From an uncultured Gammaproteobacteria bacterium (lineage in GTDB: Bacteria; Pseudomonadota; Gammaproteobacteria; PS1; Pseudothioglobaceae), in NCBI GenBank assembly GCA_937899995.1, contig CALCCK010000063.1:1-38762 (forward strand): 38,762 nt of DNA, written 5' to 3'. Both the position numbers and the translations under genes were made by a program. This document shows positions 18,663-27,508 of the stretch, one piece after another. Position 1 is the stretch's first letter. Each line of letters begins with the position of its first letter. Under the pieces are notes generated by a model, which was not told where the DNA came from, ran no database searches, and saw nothing but the letters and a program-made list of their open reading frames with translations.

Positions 18663-19658
18663 ATGAAGCAATTAATTGATCCGTTTAATCGCAATATTAC
18701 CTACCTTAGGGTGTCGGTAACGGATCACTGTAACTATCGTTGTCACTATTGTCGCGATGAAGATCATATCACCGACACCACTCGAAATGAGATCATGTCC
18801 TATGAAGAGATTGCAAAAATTGTGAGATTATTCAGCGAACTGGGTGTCACAAAAGTTAGACTTACTGGTGGTGAACCGTTACTACGTAAGGACATCCTTA
18901 GTTTGGCTTTGATGCTCGGTGAAATTCCAACTATTAACGATATCCCAATCTCAACCAACGCACACTTACTAGCACCTATTGCCAAAAAGCTAAAAGCAGC
19001 TGGCATTAATAGAGCCAACATCTCCATTGATTCGCTTGATAAAGATCGATTTAAGCAAATTACTCGTGGCGGTGATTTAGACAAGGTTATCCAAGGGATA
19101 GACGCCGCTATCGAATCAGGCATGAGCCCTATTAAACTCAATATGGTAGTGATGCGTGGTGTTAACGATGATGAGATTGAAGCCATGATTGATTTTTCTA
19201 TAAAACGTAAACTTGATATTCGTTTCATTGAAACCATGCCAATTGGCACGGCAGGTATTAACGCGGTCGATTATCACTATAGTGAAGCCGACATCTTAAA
19301 AAGAATACACAAACACTTGCCAGATCAGTTGATTGCTATTAAATCTAAACAAACTGCAGGCCCTGCTAAAGGCTATTTAATTGAAAACACCAACTCGTCT
19401 GTGGGTACGATATCAGCCGTTTCAAATAATTTTTGTGATAGCTGTAATCGAGTTAGATTAACAGCTAAAGGGCAATTAATCTTATGCTTGGGTCAGAAGA
19501 ATTCAGTTTCCCTGCGTGATGCACTGAGATCAGATATGAGTGACGATGACATTAAAATCATGATTGTAAATGCCATTATCAACAAGCCTGAGAGACATGA
19601 ATTCGATACTAATATTAATAACATTGACAGTGCGCAAATGGTGGAGATTGGCGGATGA
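18663..19658 (+). CDS. moaA: GTP 3',8-cyclase, radical SAM
   Basis: 331 aa. The first molybdenum cofactor step, rearranging GTP. The N-terminal radical-SAM cysteines are Cys23, Cys27 and Cys30 (C-x3-C-x2-C). The C-terminal second cluster is CDSCNRVRLTAKGQLILC, and the protein ends in the conserved GG tail required in MoaA. It overlaps moaD by 4 nt (ATGA). Confidence 0.96.
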   Translation: MKQLIDPFNRNITYLRVSVTDHCNYRCHYCRDEDHITDTTRNEIMSYEEIAKIVRLFSELGVTKVRLTGGEPLLRKDILSLALMLGEIPTINDIPISTNAHLLAPIAKKLKAAGINRANISIDSLDKDRFKQITRGGDLDKVIQGIDAAIESGMSPIKLNMVVMRGVNDDEIEAMIDFSIKRKLDIRFIETMPIGTAGINAVDYHYSEADILKRIHKHLPDQLIAIKSKQTAGPAKGYLIENTNSSVGTISAVSNNFCDSCNRVRLTAKGQLILCLGQKNSVSLRDALRSDMSDDDIKIMIVNAIINKPERHEFDTNINNIDSAQMVEIGG

Positions 19659-19891
19659 AGATCTTGTATTTTGCTTCACTCAAAGAATCGCTTAAGCTCT
19701 CCAATGAAAATATACCCGCCAGTACAAATATGACGGTCAATGCACTAAGATTGATGTTGATTGATAAATATGGTGAACAGCATTTTCCTAACAATATTCT
19801 TTGCGCCGTTAATCATGAAATTGCGAATGACTCTACTCAATTAAGTGATAATGATGAAGTGGCTTTTTATCCGCCTGTTACTGGAGGCTAA
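19655..19891 (+). CDS. moaD: molybdopterin synthase sulfur carrier
   Basis: 78 aa ubiquitin-fold sulfur carrier. The C-terminus PPVTGG ends in the required Gly-Gly, which is adenylated and thiocarboxylated by MoeB-type enzymes. No moeB is in the window, so activation must come from elsewhere. It is overlapped with moaA and 12 nt from mog. Confidence 0.94.
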   Translation: MKILYFASLKESLKLSNENIPASTNMTVNALRLMLIDKYGEQHFPNNILCAVNHEIANDSTQLSDNDEVAFYPPVTGG

Positions 19892-19903
19892 TCCTAACTA
19901 ATT

Positions 19904-20431
19904 ATGAATAACACAAAAATTAAAGTTGGCTTTATTACTATTTCTGATCGTGCAGCGCGTGGTGAATACAAAGACATTGGTGGCCCTGCCATGCAGGCTT
20001 GGATTAAAAATGCCGTACTCTCACCTTATCAAGTAGATACCATTATTATTGAAGATGAGCAAGCGTTAATTGAACAGACACTAATTGATTTTGCCGATAA
20101 TAAAAATTGCAATTTAATCCTCACTACTGGTGGCACTGGCCCAACTACTCGCGATGTCACTCCTGAGGCAACAGTTATGGTATGTGAGCGCATCTTTGAT
20201 GGCTTTGCAGAGCAAATGCGCAACGTATCATTACGCACAGTACCTACGGCTATTTTGTCACGTCAGACAGCAGGTACGCGTGGTAAAAGTTTAATTATTA
20301 ACTTACCGGGTAAACCGGATGCGATTGCTGTGTGTTTGGGTGCAGTATTTTTAGCGGTACCAAAATGCTTGGAATTGCTGGATAATTCTAATATCCAAAT
20401 TGACTTAGATTTTGTAGAGCAAGACTTTTAA
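19904..20431 (+). CDS. mog: molybdopterin adenylyltransferase
   Basis: 175 aa MogA/MoaB-family protein that adenylylates molybdopterin before MoeA inserts molybdenum. It shows GFITISDRAARGEYKDIGG, TTGGTGPTTRDVTPEAT and INLPGKPDAI. It is slightly shorter than E. coli Mog (195 aa), but the residues expected for Mog are present. A GGAGG overlapping the moaD end serves as an upstream signal. The gene now ends 21 nt before a duplicated fragment of the next gene. Confidence 0.9.
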   Translation: MNNTKIKVGFITISDRAARGEYKDIGGPAMQAWIKNAVLSPYQVDTIIIEDEQALIEQTLIDFADNKNCNLILTTGGTGPTTRDVTPEATVMVCERIFDGFAEQMRNVSLRTVPTAILSRQTAGTRGKSLIINLPGKPDAIAVCLGAVFLAVPKCLELLDNSNIQIDLDFVEQDF

Positions 20432-20452
20432 CTAAACGCAAGGTTGTAAATT

Positions 20453-20496
20453 ATGGGAAAAAAATATTCCGAAATCCCCGATAATCTGACACAGTT
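20453..20496 (+). repeat. 44-bp direct repeat, copy 1 (orphan start of the PNPOx-like gene)
   Basis: Identical over 44 bp to 20792-20835, which is the start of an intact CDS. This copy has AAGG 8 nt upstream of its ATG but its frame ends after about 23 codons. It looks like the original, well-spaced start of the gene downstream of mog, separated from the body by an inserted segment. Confidence 0.95.
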
Positions 20497-20555
20497 AACT
20501 TTCAATAAACTCAGTTTTTAACTAATATACAATTTAAATTAACAGGATAATAATT

Positions 20556-20765
20556 ATGATTGAATGGGTTACTGTATTTTCAAGCGATATTCAAAAAATC
20601 GGTTATGACTCAACCACAAACAAATTGCACATCGATTTCAAGGATAGTAGTGACACCTACTCTACTTATTGTAATGTGCCTCAGGATTTATACTACCAAT
20701 TTGTGTCTGCAAGTTCTGTAGTTCATTTCTACAACCAGTCTATTAAAGATAAATATGATTGCTGA
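20556..20765 (+). CDS. KTSC-domain small protein
   Basis: 69 aa, matching the short KTSC domain family: SSDIQKIGYDSTTNKLHIDF, a central CNVPQDLYYQFVSASSV, and a C-terminal FYNQSIKDKYDC close to the family ending. The biochemical role of the family is not established; some members are linked to RNA- or phage-related loci. AGGAT lies 6 nt upstream of its ATG. It lies wholly inside a 295-bp segment bounded by 44-bp direct repeats, which suggests recent arrival. Confidence 0.8.
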   Translation: MIEWVTVFSSDIQKIGYDSTTNKLHIDFKDSSDTYSTYCNVPQDLYYQFVSASSVVHFYNQSIKDKYDC

Positions 20766-20791
20766 CGGAACAAAAAAACTAATACAAAACA

Positions 20792-20835
20792 ATGGGAAAA
20801 AAATATTCCGAAATCCCCGATAATCTGACACAGTT
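20792..20835 (+). repeat. 44-bp direct repeat, copy 2
   Basis: Identical to 20453-20496 and forming the first 14 codons of the PNPOx-like gene. The upstream sequence differs from copy 1 from the base before the ATG, and no Shine-Dalgarno motif lies at proper spacing. Confidence 0.95.
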
Positions 20836-21343
20836 TATTGAGAATCAAAAAATATTCTTCGTTGGTACTGCAGCTGCTGATGGCAGAGTAAATATATCGC
20901 CAAAGGGCATGGATTCGTTTCGTATTTTAGACGCAAATCGTGTTTTATGGCTGAGTGTTACTGGTAGTGGAAATGAAACATCAGCTCATGTGCAAGAAAA
21001 TCCTAGAATGACAATAATGTTTATTGCATTAGAGGGTAAGCCAATGATTTTAAGGCTTTATGGTAATGCTAGAGTAATTCACAAAAGTGACTCAGACTGG
21101 GAAGATTGTGCCAGTCTATTCGAATTACTACCCGGCACAAGACAAATCTTTGATTTAACTATTGATCTTGTCCACACATCCTGTGGTATGGGCGTACCAT
21201 TTTATAATTATACTGGTGAAAGAGATCAGTTAAATGCGTGGGCAAATAAAAAAGGCGAAGAAGGCATAAAAGAGTATTGGCGAGAAAAAAATGAGGAAAG
21301 TCTCGATGGTAAGATTACTCATATTATTGAAAAAAATATCTAA
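20792..21343 (+). CDS. pyridoxamine 5'-phosphate oxidase-family protein
   Basis: 183 aa with the split-barrel flavin-binding fold of the PNPOx-like family: FVGTAAADGRVNISPKGMDSF near residue 25, then LWLSVTGSGNETSAH and NPRMTIMFIALEG. The family includes flavin-dependent oxidoreductases and stress proteins; no substrate can be assigned. The first 14 codons are duplicated 339 bp upstream beside mog. The copy used here lacks the ribosome binding site that the orphan copy retains, so expression may be reduced or coupled to the KTSC gene, 26 nt upstream. Confidence 0.82.
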   Translation: MGKKYSEIPDNLTQFIENQKIFFVGTAAADGRVNISPKGMDSFRILDANRVLWLSVTGSGNETSAHVQENPRMTIMFIALEGKPMILRLYGNARVIHKSDSDWEDCASLFELLPGTRQIFDLTIDLVHTSCGMGVPFYNYTGERDQLNAWANKKGEEGIKEYWREKNEESLDGKITHIIEKNI

Positions 21344-21354
21344 ATAGTCAGCCC

Positions 21355-21636
21355 TTAGTCTCCGTCTTCAAGCTCTTCTGCCAGAAGTCCTTTTAGTATA
21401 TGTTTGTCAATGTCGAAATCAGTTTGGTCCGAAACTGCAGCCAGAACTAAGGGTACGATGCGCGACTGCTCCTCTTTAATCTCAAAATCTTTGAACTTAG
21501 CCTCAAGAGCTTCGACTTTCATTTGTCTCATCAACCGCTTTGCCTTATCTCCGAAGGTCTCTACGTCAGGATTGGCGCCGGGAAGGATGTTTTCCTCGAT
21601 CCAGTCCGATGCCCATTTATTGTATCGCATGCTCAT
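21355..21636 (-). CDS. hypothetical protein, 93 aa
   Basis: A soluble, acidic, helical-looking protein with no signal or membrane helix. The opening (NKWASDWIEENILPGANPD) is faintly like DUF768-type small proteins of alphaproteobacteria, from memory only. The DNA is visibly richer in G and C than neighbouring genes (GGCGCCGGGAAGG-type runs), which hints at transfer. An AGGTAG stretch precedes the ATG at 21636; a second ATG six bases later is possible. It converges with the PNPOx-like gene. Confidence 0.55.
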   Translation of the reverse strand: MSMRYNKWASDWIEENILPGANPDVETFGDKAKRLMRQMKVEALEAKFKDFEIKEEQSRIVPLVLAAVSDQTDFDIDKHILKGLLAEELEDGD

Positions 21637-21889
21637 GATTGTCTACCTATTTTCTGCATTGTATTCTGGGCCGGTCACCCGAGCCACTATAATCTAACCG
21701 ATATTTCGATTATTTTAGTATAATATAAATCCGTGACTTCATAACAATAAACAATCGCTTAAATTATTATTTTTTAGGAACAAAATTCGCTATTTGAGCC
21801 GTTTAAAAAATTCGCCAATTATTAGTTATTTAAGGAGCCTCTGATTAAGTCGAATTTGTCACGTTGCTACGAGCTATCTGATGAATGCC
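21637..21889. other. 253-bp intergenic region, no gene seen
   Basis: Between two unknown minus-strand genes. The left 50 bp is relatively GC-rich, while the middle is AT-rich with a TATAAT on the plus strand near 21718. No stem with a T-run was seen. The stretch from about 21834 (GGAGCCTCTGATTAAGTCG) resembles ends of IS5-like elements from memory, but no partner end or transposase is present. Confidence 0.5.
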
Positions 21890-22210
21890 TTAGGCGGAAT
21901 CGTCATTGTCTTCAAAAGTAGAGGGTGTTAAGTCATTGTCATGTCGGTAAATTTCCGAAAGAAGATCATTAACTGCGTCATGGAGAATCGCAACATGTTT
22001 ATTACTCGTGCTTTCGTATTTAGCACGAGCCCTATCCTTCAGCACAGTGAAAGCATCGGAGACTTTATATTCCTTATCAATAATGCTATCTGCCCAACCT
22101 ACCATATCAGCAAGCTCGTGCGCCTGTTTGGTAAGATCTATTAAAACCATGTTGTTAGGAACTCCGGAAAGTGCCTCCATTGCGGCCTGGTGAAACTCTA
22201 CTATAGTCAT
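21890..22210 (-). CDS. hypothetical protein after cbbX, 106 aa
   Basis: Predicted soluble and largely helical: an N-terminal MTIVEFHQAAMEAL helix, a central KVSDAFTVLKDRARAKYES segment and a strongly acidic tail (FEDNDDSA). No known family is recognised. It begins 22 nt after the cbbX stop on the same strand, with a GAGA ribosome-binding-like stretch, so it is probably cotranscribed with the RuBisCO genes. A role linked to RuBisCO or CbbX is inference from position only. Confidence 0.6.
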   Translation of the reverse strand: MTIVEFHQAAMEALSGVPNNMVLIDLTKQAHELADMVGWADSIIDKEYKVSDAFTVLKDRARAKYESTSNKHVAILHDAVNDLLSEIYRHDNDLTPSTFEDNDDSA

Positions 22211-22232
22211 TTAATTTGTCTCTACGATGATC

Positions 22233-23207
22233 TTAGGAATCAACAATAGGTTCTTGAGGTTTAATATCAGCACCTTCATCCCCATCCATATCTAATGTAC
22301 CTTCTTCAAACACTCGACTAGCAAGTATGTCTTCTGCTTCAATGGTCATAAGATCAATTTTCTTCACTGACTTACTAGTGCTATTAAATAACCTATTAGC
22401 TTGGCGCAAACGCGCTCTATCTAATGCATTACGAATTGAACGTGCATTAGCAAAATGTATCATCTTCATGCGACGTTTTGTGTATTCAAGCAATGCTTCT
22501 GCTGCATCATCACTCAAACGGTAGTTCTGATCTGCTAGCATTAATTTAGCAATCATCAGTAATTCATCTGGACTGTAATCAGGGAAATCGATATGATGTG
22601 CAACACGTGAGCGCATACCCGGATTTGAATGGAAAAAAGTATCCATCTTGTCTTTATAGCCAGCAAGCACGACAACTAAATCATCACGATTATTTTCCAT
22701 CACCTGTAACAGAATCTCTATCGACTCTGCACCGTAATCACGCTCATTTTCAGGTTTATAGAGATAATAGGCTTCATCAATGAACAATACACCACCCATT
22801 GCTTTTTTGATGACTTCTTTGGTTTTAGGAGCAGTATGTCCAATATATTGACCAACTAGATCATCACGAGTAACGGTAACCAATTGACCAGTGCGTACAT
22901 ACTCCAAGCGATGAAGAATCTCGGCCATGCGTAATGCTACTGTGGTCTTTCCAGTGCCAGGATTACCTGTAAAACTCATGTGTAAAGTAGGTGAAGCAGC
23001 GGTGAGATTCATCTTATTACGTACACGATCGACTAACAAAAGAGCCGCAGTTTCACGAATACGTGTTTTGACAGGTTTTAGCCCGATTAATTCTTTATCT
23101 AGTTCATCAAGTACCTCCTGTACATTGGATAAGCGCAATTCTTTCTGTAGATCTACCGGTGTATCATCTGGCAAAATTATCTTAGGTGTTTCGTTTTCTT
23201 CAGTCAT
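22233..23207 (-). CDS. cbbX: red-type RuBisCO activase
   Basis: 324 aa AAA+ ATPase that remodels form I red-type RuBisCO to release inhibitory sugar phosphates. Walker A is GNPGTGKTT (81-89) and Walker B is VLFIDEA (140-146). The pore-loop region [11 protein letters not shown] and arginine-finger region [15 protein letters not shown] are present. AGGAG stands 7 nt before the ATG. It follows cbbS after a 107-nt gap that contains a terminator-like stem. The C-terminal tail is acidic. Confidence 0.95.
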   Translation of the reverse strand: MTEENETPKIILPDDTPVDLQKELRLSNVQEVLDELDKELIGLKPVKTRIRETAALLLVDRVRNKMNLTAASPTLHMSFTGNPGTGKTTVALRMAEILHRLEYVRTGQLVTVTRDDLVGQYIGHTAPKTKEVIKKAMGGVLFIDEAYYLYKPENERDYGAESIEILLQVMENNRDDLVVVLAGYKDKMDTFFHSNPGMRSRVAHHIDFPDYSPDELLMIAKLMLADQNYRLSDDAAEALLEYTKRRMKMIHFANARSIRNALDRARLRQANRLFNSTSKSVKKIDLMTIEAEDILASRVFEEGTLDMDGDEGADIKPQEPIVDS

Positions 23208-23255
23208 AAATATTCTCCTGAAATTTATTTAGAATTAATTATTATAAAGTTTATC

Positions 23256-23287
23256 AAAAAAAAAGGCGACATATGCCGCCTTTTTTT
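23256..23287. terminator. bidirectional stem-loop between cbbS and cbbX
   Basis: A GGCG/CGCC core (23265-23268 with 23277-23280) is extended by A-T pairs from the flanking A and T runs, with an 8-base loop. In the cbb direction (minus) it ends in nine T. It sits after cbbS and before cbbX, so it may act as a partial terminator that lowers cbbX relative to cbbLS. Confidence 0.8.
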
Positions 23288-23314
23288 ATCCATCAGTTAT
23301 AACGCTCTCTTATA

Positions 23315-23749
23315 TTAAGAACGTTCGCCTTCTGGTTTATCGCAAGCGTAAGGCAAAATTGTGTAACCTTGCGTACGACCAGTACGTTCTTCACGAACCA
23401 AATTATAACCTGGCTCATTTGAAGGACGATTAACGATGTAAGACATTTTCACAGATTCAGTACCGCGTGTTGCGTCTGAAGCCATTACACGAATGTAACA
23501 GTTTGCAAAAGTCTTACGGCACTCATTAATCTCCATAAGAATACCTGCAGGGTCTGTCATGTCAAACATAGGCATGCCGTACATTTCCCAGTAAGTATTA
23601 CGTGGATGTGGATCGTCTGTGTACTCAATATTAACAGCCCATTTATTATCTAGTGCATATTTAATTTGCATAGTGATTTGCTCATCAGTCATGTCTGGCA
23701 GAAACGAAAACTGTCCCTGCGTCATGCGATTACCGTAGTTAGTCATCAT
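23315..23749 (-). CDS. cbbS: RuBisCO small subunit, red-type form I
   Basis: About 144 aa. Assembles with CbbL into the L8S8 enzyme. Recognisable segments are MTQGQFSFLPDMTDEQI, NIEYTDDPHPRNTYWEMYGMP and INECRKTFANCYIRV. The C-terminal extension (IVNRPSNEPGYNLVREE onward) is the beta-hairpin tail typical of red-type small subunits. The ATG at 23749 has GGAG at 7-nt spacing; the next codon is also ATG. It starts 16 nt after cbbL. Confidence 0.95.
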   Translation of the reverse strand: MMTNYGNRMTQGQFSFLPDMTDEQITMQIKYALDNKWAVNIEYTDDPHPRNTYWEMYGMPMFDMTDPAGILMEINECRKTFANCYIRVMASDATRGTESVKMSYIVNRPSNEPGYNLVREERTGRTQGYTILPYACDKPEGERS

Positions 23750-23765
23750 AATTAAACTCCTTTTA

Positions 23766-25241
<1,476 letters not shown>

Positions 25242-25271
25242 TTAAGCTCTCCTTTCATTAAAAGAACCACA

Positions 25272-25300
25272 ATCATACAAGAACACTTAAATAATGTAAA
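25272..25300 (-). promoter_or_regulatory. sigma-70 promoter of cbbLS
   Basis: On the minus strand TTTACA (25295-25300) and TATGAT (25272-25277) are spaced by exactly 17 nt, 31 nt upstream of the cbbL start. Both hexamers match the consensus at five of six (-35) and five of six (-10) positions. Confidence 0.65.
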
Positions 25301-25332
25301 ATCATATTTATTTAATAAATAATAAGTTTTAC
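25296..25332. promoter_or_regulatory. candidate CbbR operator
   Basis: An inverted repeat ATTTATT-T-AATAAAT (25306-25320) is nested in an outer pair GTAAAA (25296-25301) and TTTTAC (25327-25332). It overlaps the upstream edge of the cbbL -35 and lies directly before cbbR, the usual place for a LysR-type operator. The AT-rich context weakens the case. Confidence 0.45.
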
Positions 25333-25334
25333 TT

Positions 25335-26228
25335 ATGATTAATTATACACTTAAACAACTGTATAGCTTTGAGGCTGTTGTGCGTCTTAAAGGTTTCACA
25401 AAAGCCAGTAAAGAATTAAATATTACCCAGCCAGCTGTCTATATGCAAATTCAACAACTCAAAAAAAATATTGGTTCCGATTTGGTTAAAATCAATGGTA
25501 AGACCATTACACCCACTCATATTGGTAAAAAGCTTTATCAAACCTGCATCGAAGTCATTGCTAAGTTAGAGAAAACCCGATTAGACATTGAACAAACACT
25601 AGACCCTGAGGCTGGCCACCTCCAAATTGCTGTTGCCACCACCACTAACTCATTCGTGAGTCGTGTATTAGCCAAGTTTAAGAAACAATATCCAAAAATG
25701 ACTTTTTTTCTAGAAGTAACTAACCGAAAGTCTCTCTTGGAAAAACTTAGTAACAATGAAACTGACTTAGTGATTATGGGTGAACCACCAGCGGATATGC
25801 CGCTAATTACAAAGCCATTTATGGAAAATCCGTTGATTGCCATCGCTCATCCTAATCATCCGCTATTGAACAATAAAAATAATTCTATTGAAACGCTTAA
25901 CAAAGAAACACTTATTACACGTGAAGAAGGTTCGGGTACACGTATTACTATTGAGCGTATTACTGGTATGCATTTTAACTCTGATATTGAGATTAACTCA
26001 AATGAAGCGATTATTGAAGCGGTTCAGGCGGGACTGGGTATTGGTTTTGTATCTAAACACACCGTTAAACTTGAGTTACAAACTGGCATTATTAAACAAC
26101 TGCAAGCGGATAAATTTCCGATTACCCGTCATTGGTACGTTGTACATCACGCTAAAAGTCAACTTTCACCAATAGCAATACGTTTTAAAAAATTTATTAT
26201 AGAAAATGGCGACTTAAAATTAAGTTGA
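25335..26228 (+). CDS. cbbR: LysR-family regulator of the cbb operon
   Basis: 297 aa. The N-terminal winged helix-turn-helix (residues 5-62, with the recognition region TKASKELNITQPAVYMQIQQLKK) and the C-terminal periplasmic-binding-like sensor domain (about 90-295) are both complete. It is divergent from cbbL across 93 bp, the standard arrangement for CbbR, which activates Calvin-cycle genes in response to metabolites such as NADPH or RuBP. Its stop abuts the stop of convergent argJ. Confidence 0.9.
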   Translation: MINYTLKQLYSFEAVVRLKGFTKASKELNITQPAVYMQIQQLKKNIGSDLVKINGKTITPTHIGKKLYQTCIEVIAKLEKTRLDIEQTLDPEAGHLQIAVATTTNSFVSRVLAKFKKQYPKMTFFLEVTNRKSLLEKLSNNETDLVIMGEPPADMPLITKPFMENPLIAIAHPNHPLLNNKNNSIETLNKETLITREEGSGTRITIERITGMHFNSDIEINSNEAIIEAVQAGLGIGFVSKHTVKLELQTGIIKQLQADKFPITRHWYVVHHAKSQLSPIAIRFKKFIIENGDLKLS

Positions 26229-27413
26229 TTAAGTGCGATACTCGGCGTTAATCTTTACATAATCATAAGAAAAATCAGTGGTCCACACTCTCTCAACTGT
26301 ATCACTCTTACCAATCTCAATAGTGATCACAATCATCTCTTTTGCCATCTCGGCGCTGCCCGCTGCTTCCGTATAGCTTTCATCTGGCTCGCCAGCTTGA
26401 ATAATACTCACCTCGTTCAGATAAATATTAATGTCTTCAATAGTTAAGCCGCTAATATTTGCACGACCAACTGCTGCCAAGATACGACCCCAATTGGCGT
26501 CAGAGGCAAATAATGCTGTTTTGACCAAAGGCGAGTGTGCAACAGTATAGGCAACTTCAAGACAATCATTATTAGTATTGCCACCCTTCACACACACCTC
26601 AACAAACTTGGTGGCACCCTCGCCGTCTTTAATAATTTGATGCGCTAAAGATTGTGTTACTTCATTCAATGCCTGCTGAAATTCATCAACACAATCGTGG
26701 ATATCAACACCACTCAAACCAGTTGCACTCAGTGTGCAAGCATCATTGGTTGAGGTATCGCCATCTACTGTAATACGGTTAAACGATTGGTTGACGGATA
26801 ATGTTAAACATTGTTGTAATTTGGCCTGGGTTGACTTAACGTCAGTAAAAATAAAACTGAGCATCGTCGCCATATCTGGGCGAATCATGCCAGAGCCTTT
26901 AGCAATACCACTAATGGTGACTGTTTTGCCTTTCACTTCAAACTGTTTTGTGGCAGTTTTTTCAACCAAGTCGGTGGTTAAAATGCCTTTAGCCACATCA
27001 CTCATTGCATCGTCTGATAATTTAACAATGGCTTTTGGAATACCTTTATTAAACTTTTCTAGATCTAATTGCTGGCCAATCACACCCGTTGAGAACGGTA
27101 ACACTTGTTCAGTCTTGATATTAAGCTCGCCAGCTAAACACGTACAAGTGTGTAGTGTATTTTCCATACCTTGGGTGCCAGTGCCTGCATTGGCATTACC
27201 ACTATTTATGAGTAAAGCTTTAGGTTGGTGATTAAGGTGGTTTTTAGCAACCACCACAGGCGCTGCACAAAAAACATTTTGGGTAAAAACCGCAGCCGTT
27301 GTTGTGCTTTCTGTCAAATAAATAACTGACAAATCAGCGGCGTTATTATTCTTGATACCCGCGTCAATCGATGCTGATAATACGCCTTCTATATTTAATA
27401 ATAACTGACTCAT
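26229..27413 (-). CDS. argJ: glutamate N-acetyltransferase / amino-acid acetyltransferase
   Basis: About 394 aa. ArgJ transfers acetyl from N-acetylornithine to glutamate in arginine synthesis. The self-cleavage site is GILTTDLVEK, where a Thr becomes the N-terminal nucleophile of the beta chain. RITVDGDTSTNDAC and the C-terminal YVKINAEYRT are conserved. The ATG at 27413 is preferred to a TTG nine bases upstream. It appears to stand alone as a transcription unit. Confidence 0.95.
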   Translation of the reverse strand: MSQLLLNIEGVLSASIDAGIKNNNAADLSVIYLTESTTTAAVFTQNVFCAAPVVVAKNHLNHQPKALLINSGNANAGTGTQGMENTLHTCTCLAGELNIKTEQVLPFSTGVIGQQLDLEKFNKGIPKAIVKLSDDAMSDVAKGILTTDLVEKTATKQFEVKGKTVTISGIAKGSGMIRPDMATMLSFIFTDVKSTQAKLQQCLTLSVNQSFNRITVDGDTSTNDACTLSATGLSGVDIHDCVDEFQQALNEVTQSLAHQIIKDGEGATKFVEVCVKGGNTNNDCLEVAYTVAHSPLVKTALFASDANWGRILAAVGRANISGLTIEDINIYLNEVSIIQAGEPDESYTEAAGSAEMAKEMIVITIEIGKSDTVERVWTTDFSYDYVKINAEYRT

Positions 27414-27508
27414 GTTTAGCAATAAATCCTTAATAGTTAAAGGTATTTTACTGACTTAGAGTTCTTAGAATAAATTTTTAACCTATATTCAATATTGTAA
27501 ATATATGA

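Noticed and set aside
18800-19249. 149-codon open frame antisense to moaA
   Set aside because: Shadow of a conserved radical-SAM gene with no recognisable features.
21834-21875. Insertion sequence end (GGAGCCTCTGATTAAG)
   Set aside because: The likeness is from memory, with no transposase, opposite end or target duplication in the window.
25296-25332. CRISPR-like or transposon-like repeats in the cbbL-cbbR gap
   Set aside because: They are short inverted repeats at a promoter, better explained as regulator binding sites in AT-rich DNA.
26734-27231. 165-codon open frame on the plus strand inside argJ
   Set aside because: It lies wholly within a well-conserved gene on the other strand, shows no domain and has no ribosome binding site.
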